NCBI GenBank assembly: GCA_959596515.1
Contig: CAUFXR010000101.1
Span: 1-6,862, forward strand
Reading direction: 5' to 3'
DNA length: 6,862 nucleotides
DNA from: an uncultured Oscillospiraceae bacterium
GTDB lineage: Bacteria > Bacillota > Clostridia > Oscillospirales > Acutalibacteraceae
Positions 6,086-6,862 of this stretch are shown here, in pieces. The stretch's first letter is position 1. Every line of letters begins with the position of its first letter. Position numbers and translations under genes: made by a program. The notes beneath the pieces are model-generated. The model had not been told where the DNA came from and searched no databases. It was given only the letters and a program-made list of their open reading frames with translations.

Positions 6086-6862
6086 TTATGATCGACCTAT
6101 GGAGATAATCCCGCTAATATTGGACAACCTGGAAATCACAGATTTTAGATGATCCAAACCATTTACCGTAATAGTTGCATAGATAATAGCGTTATTATCC
6201 TTCAGTTCTCTGGAATTCAAGGCATGTATAAAAATATGCATACTGGAAAGCTGGTTGGTTAAATCCGCAAGCAGACCTGTACGGTCTGACGCTAAAATCT
6301 CTAAAGTGGATTCAAACTCATCCTGAATATCTCCAGCCCAATGAGCATTGACCCAGCGTTCCGGCTCTACCGCCTTGGACGGATCTTTGGGGACGTTGGT
6401 ACAACCTCTTTTGTGAATAGAAACGCCATAGCCTCTGGTGATAAAGCCAATGATATCGTCTCCTGGCAACGGATTACAGCATTTCGAGAACTTGATCAGA
6501 CAATTATCGATTCCTTCGATAATAACGCCACCGGTAGCCTTTGAAGGTGCCTTCTGATAACGGATTTCCTGACTTTCCTCCATTGGCTTCTTGATTTTGT
6601 TATAATTATCCCGAATTCTCGGCATCAAACGCCAAAGCTGAATACCTCCATAGCCAAGAGCGGCATACAGATCCTCAACAGTTTGACAATGCTGATGATT
6701 CGCGATTTCCTCCAAGAATTTTTTCATTTCCGGATCCGGCAGCTCAATACCATTACGGCGGAATTCTCGCTCAATCTCCGCTTTTCCCTCGATGATATTT
6801 TCTTCCCGCTTTTCCTTTTTAAACCACTGGCGGATTTTGTTCCTCGCCTCGCTGGTTTTTAC
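6086..6862 (-). CDS. rel: Bifunctional (p)ppGpp synthetase/hydrolase Rel, C-terminal part only
   Basis: The frame enters from the right edge (first full codon 6862-6860) and gives the last 258 residues of a protein normally about 720-750 long. The catalytic hydrolase and synthetase domains and the TGS domain lie outside the window. Visible are VKTSEARNKIRQWFKKE, which follows the TGS domain in Rel, a helical linker, the conserved-cysteine/zinc-finger region with IKFSKCCNPLPGDDIIG (CC at 128-129 of this fragment) and HKRGC (150-154), and a C-terminal ACT/RRM domain (about 186-258, LEILASDRTGLLADLTNQLS). These C-terminal domains sense ribosome and tRNA state and control the enzyme. Rel makes and degrades (p)ppGpp under amino acid starvation. 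Whether both activities are intact cannot be seen here. It is the first visible gene of the dtd-MBL-hemZ-kinase run. Confidence 0.95.
   Translation of the reverse strand, partial: VKTSEARNKIRQWFKKEKREENIIEGKAEIEREFRRNGIELPDPEMKKFLEEIANHQHCQTVEDLYAALGYGGIQLWRLMPRIRDNYNKIKKPMEESQEIRYQKAPSKATGGVIIEGIDNCLIKFSKCCNPLPGDDIIGFITRGYGVSIHKRGCTNVPKDPSKAVEPERWVNAHWAGDIQDEFESTLEILASDRTGLLADLTNQLSSMHIFIHALNSRELKDNNAIIYATITVNGLDHLKSVISRLSNISGIISIGRS

Noticed and set aside
1..6862. A defence, toxin-antitoxin, CRISPR or mobile system
   Set aside because: All seven genes are accounted for by housekeeping-type families or a single unknown zinc-ribbon protein; no repeat array, transposase, integrase or toxin-antitoxin pair is visible.

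Overview
This window looks like core chromosome of a low-to-mid GC Firmicute, most likely in class Clostridia. The evidence is the gene content and order (rel, dtd, a glyoxalase-II-like hydrolase, then hemZ), strong AGGAGG-type ribosome binding sites, and TATAAT-type promoters. I cannot name a genus from the sequence. All seven genes I can support lie on the minus strand, so transcription runs from high to low coordinates.

Right part (6862 down to 2548): a tightly packed run that looks like one transcription unit. It begins with the C-terminal 258 residues of a bifunctional (p)ppGpp synthetase/hydrolase (Rel), whose N-terminus lies outside the window. After a 24-nt gap comes D-aminoacyl-tRNA deacylase (dtd), and after a 14-nt gap a metallo-beta-lactamase-fold hydrolase. 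The hydrolase overlaps hemZ (radical SAM, HemN/HemW superfamily) by 17 nt, and hemZ overlaps a P-loop nucleoside (uridine-kinase-like) kinase by 20 nt. In many Clostridia I recall hisS and aspS following hemZ; here the kinase follows instead.

Middle (2547 down to 1736): a 157-residue zinc-ribbon protein of unknown function has its own sigma-A-type promoter. Its translation start is best placed at the ATG at 2447, not at an upstream GTG that lies inside the Shine-Dalgarno sequence. It carries an unusual acidic, cysteine-containing tail. Eight nucleotides after its stop is a perfect 19-bp hairpin without a T-tract, and about 40 nt further on a conventional intrinsic terminator.

Left part (1735 to 1): after a probable promoter, a nearly complete 14-TM-type lipid/oligosaccharide flippase of the SpoVB/YtgP/MurJ (MOP) group, which runs off the window's left edge close to its expected C-terminus.

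Functionally the window combines stringent response, proofreading of D-aminoacyl-tRNA, general metabolism (hydrolase, HemZ, nucleoside salvage-like kinase) and envelope lipid-linked precursor transport. I see no transposon, CRISPR array, tRNA, rRNA or phage gene. Nothing here is a convincing new multi-gene system. The least explained items are the zinc-ribbon protein with its own promoter, the 45-bp palindrome behind it, and the kinase in the position after hemZ.
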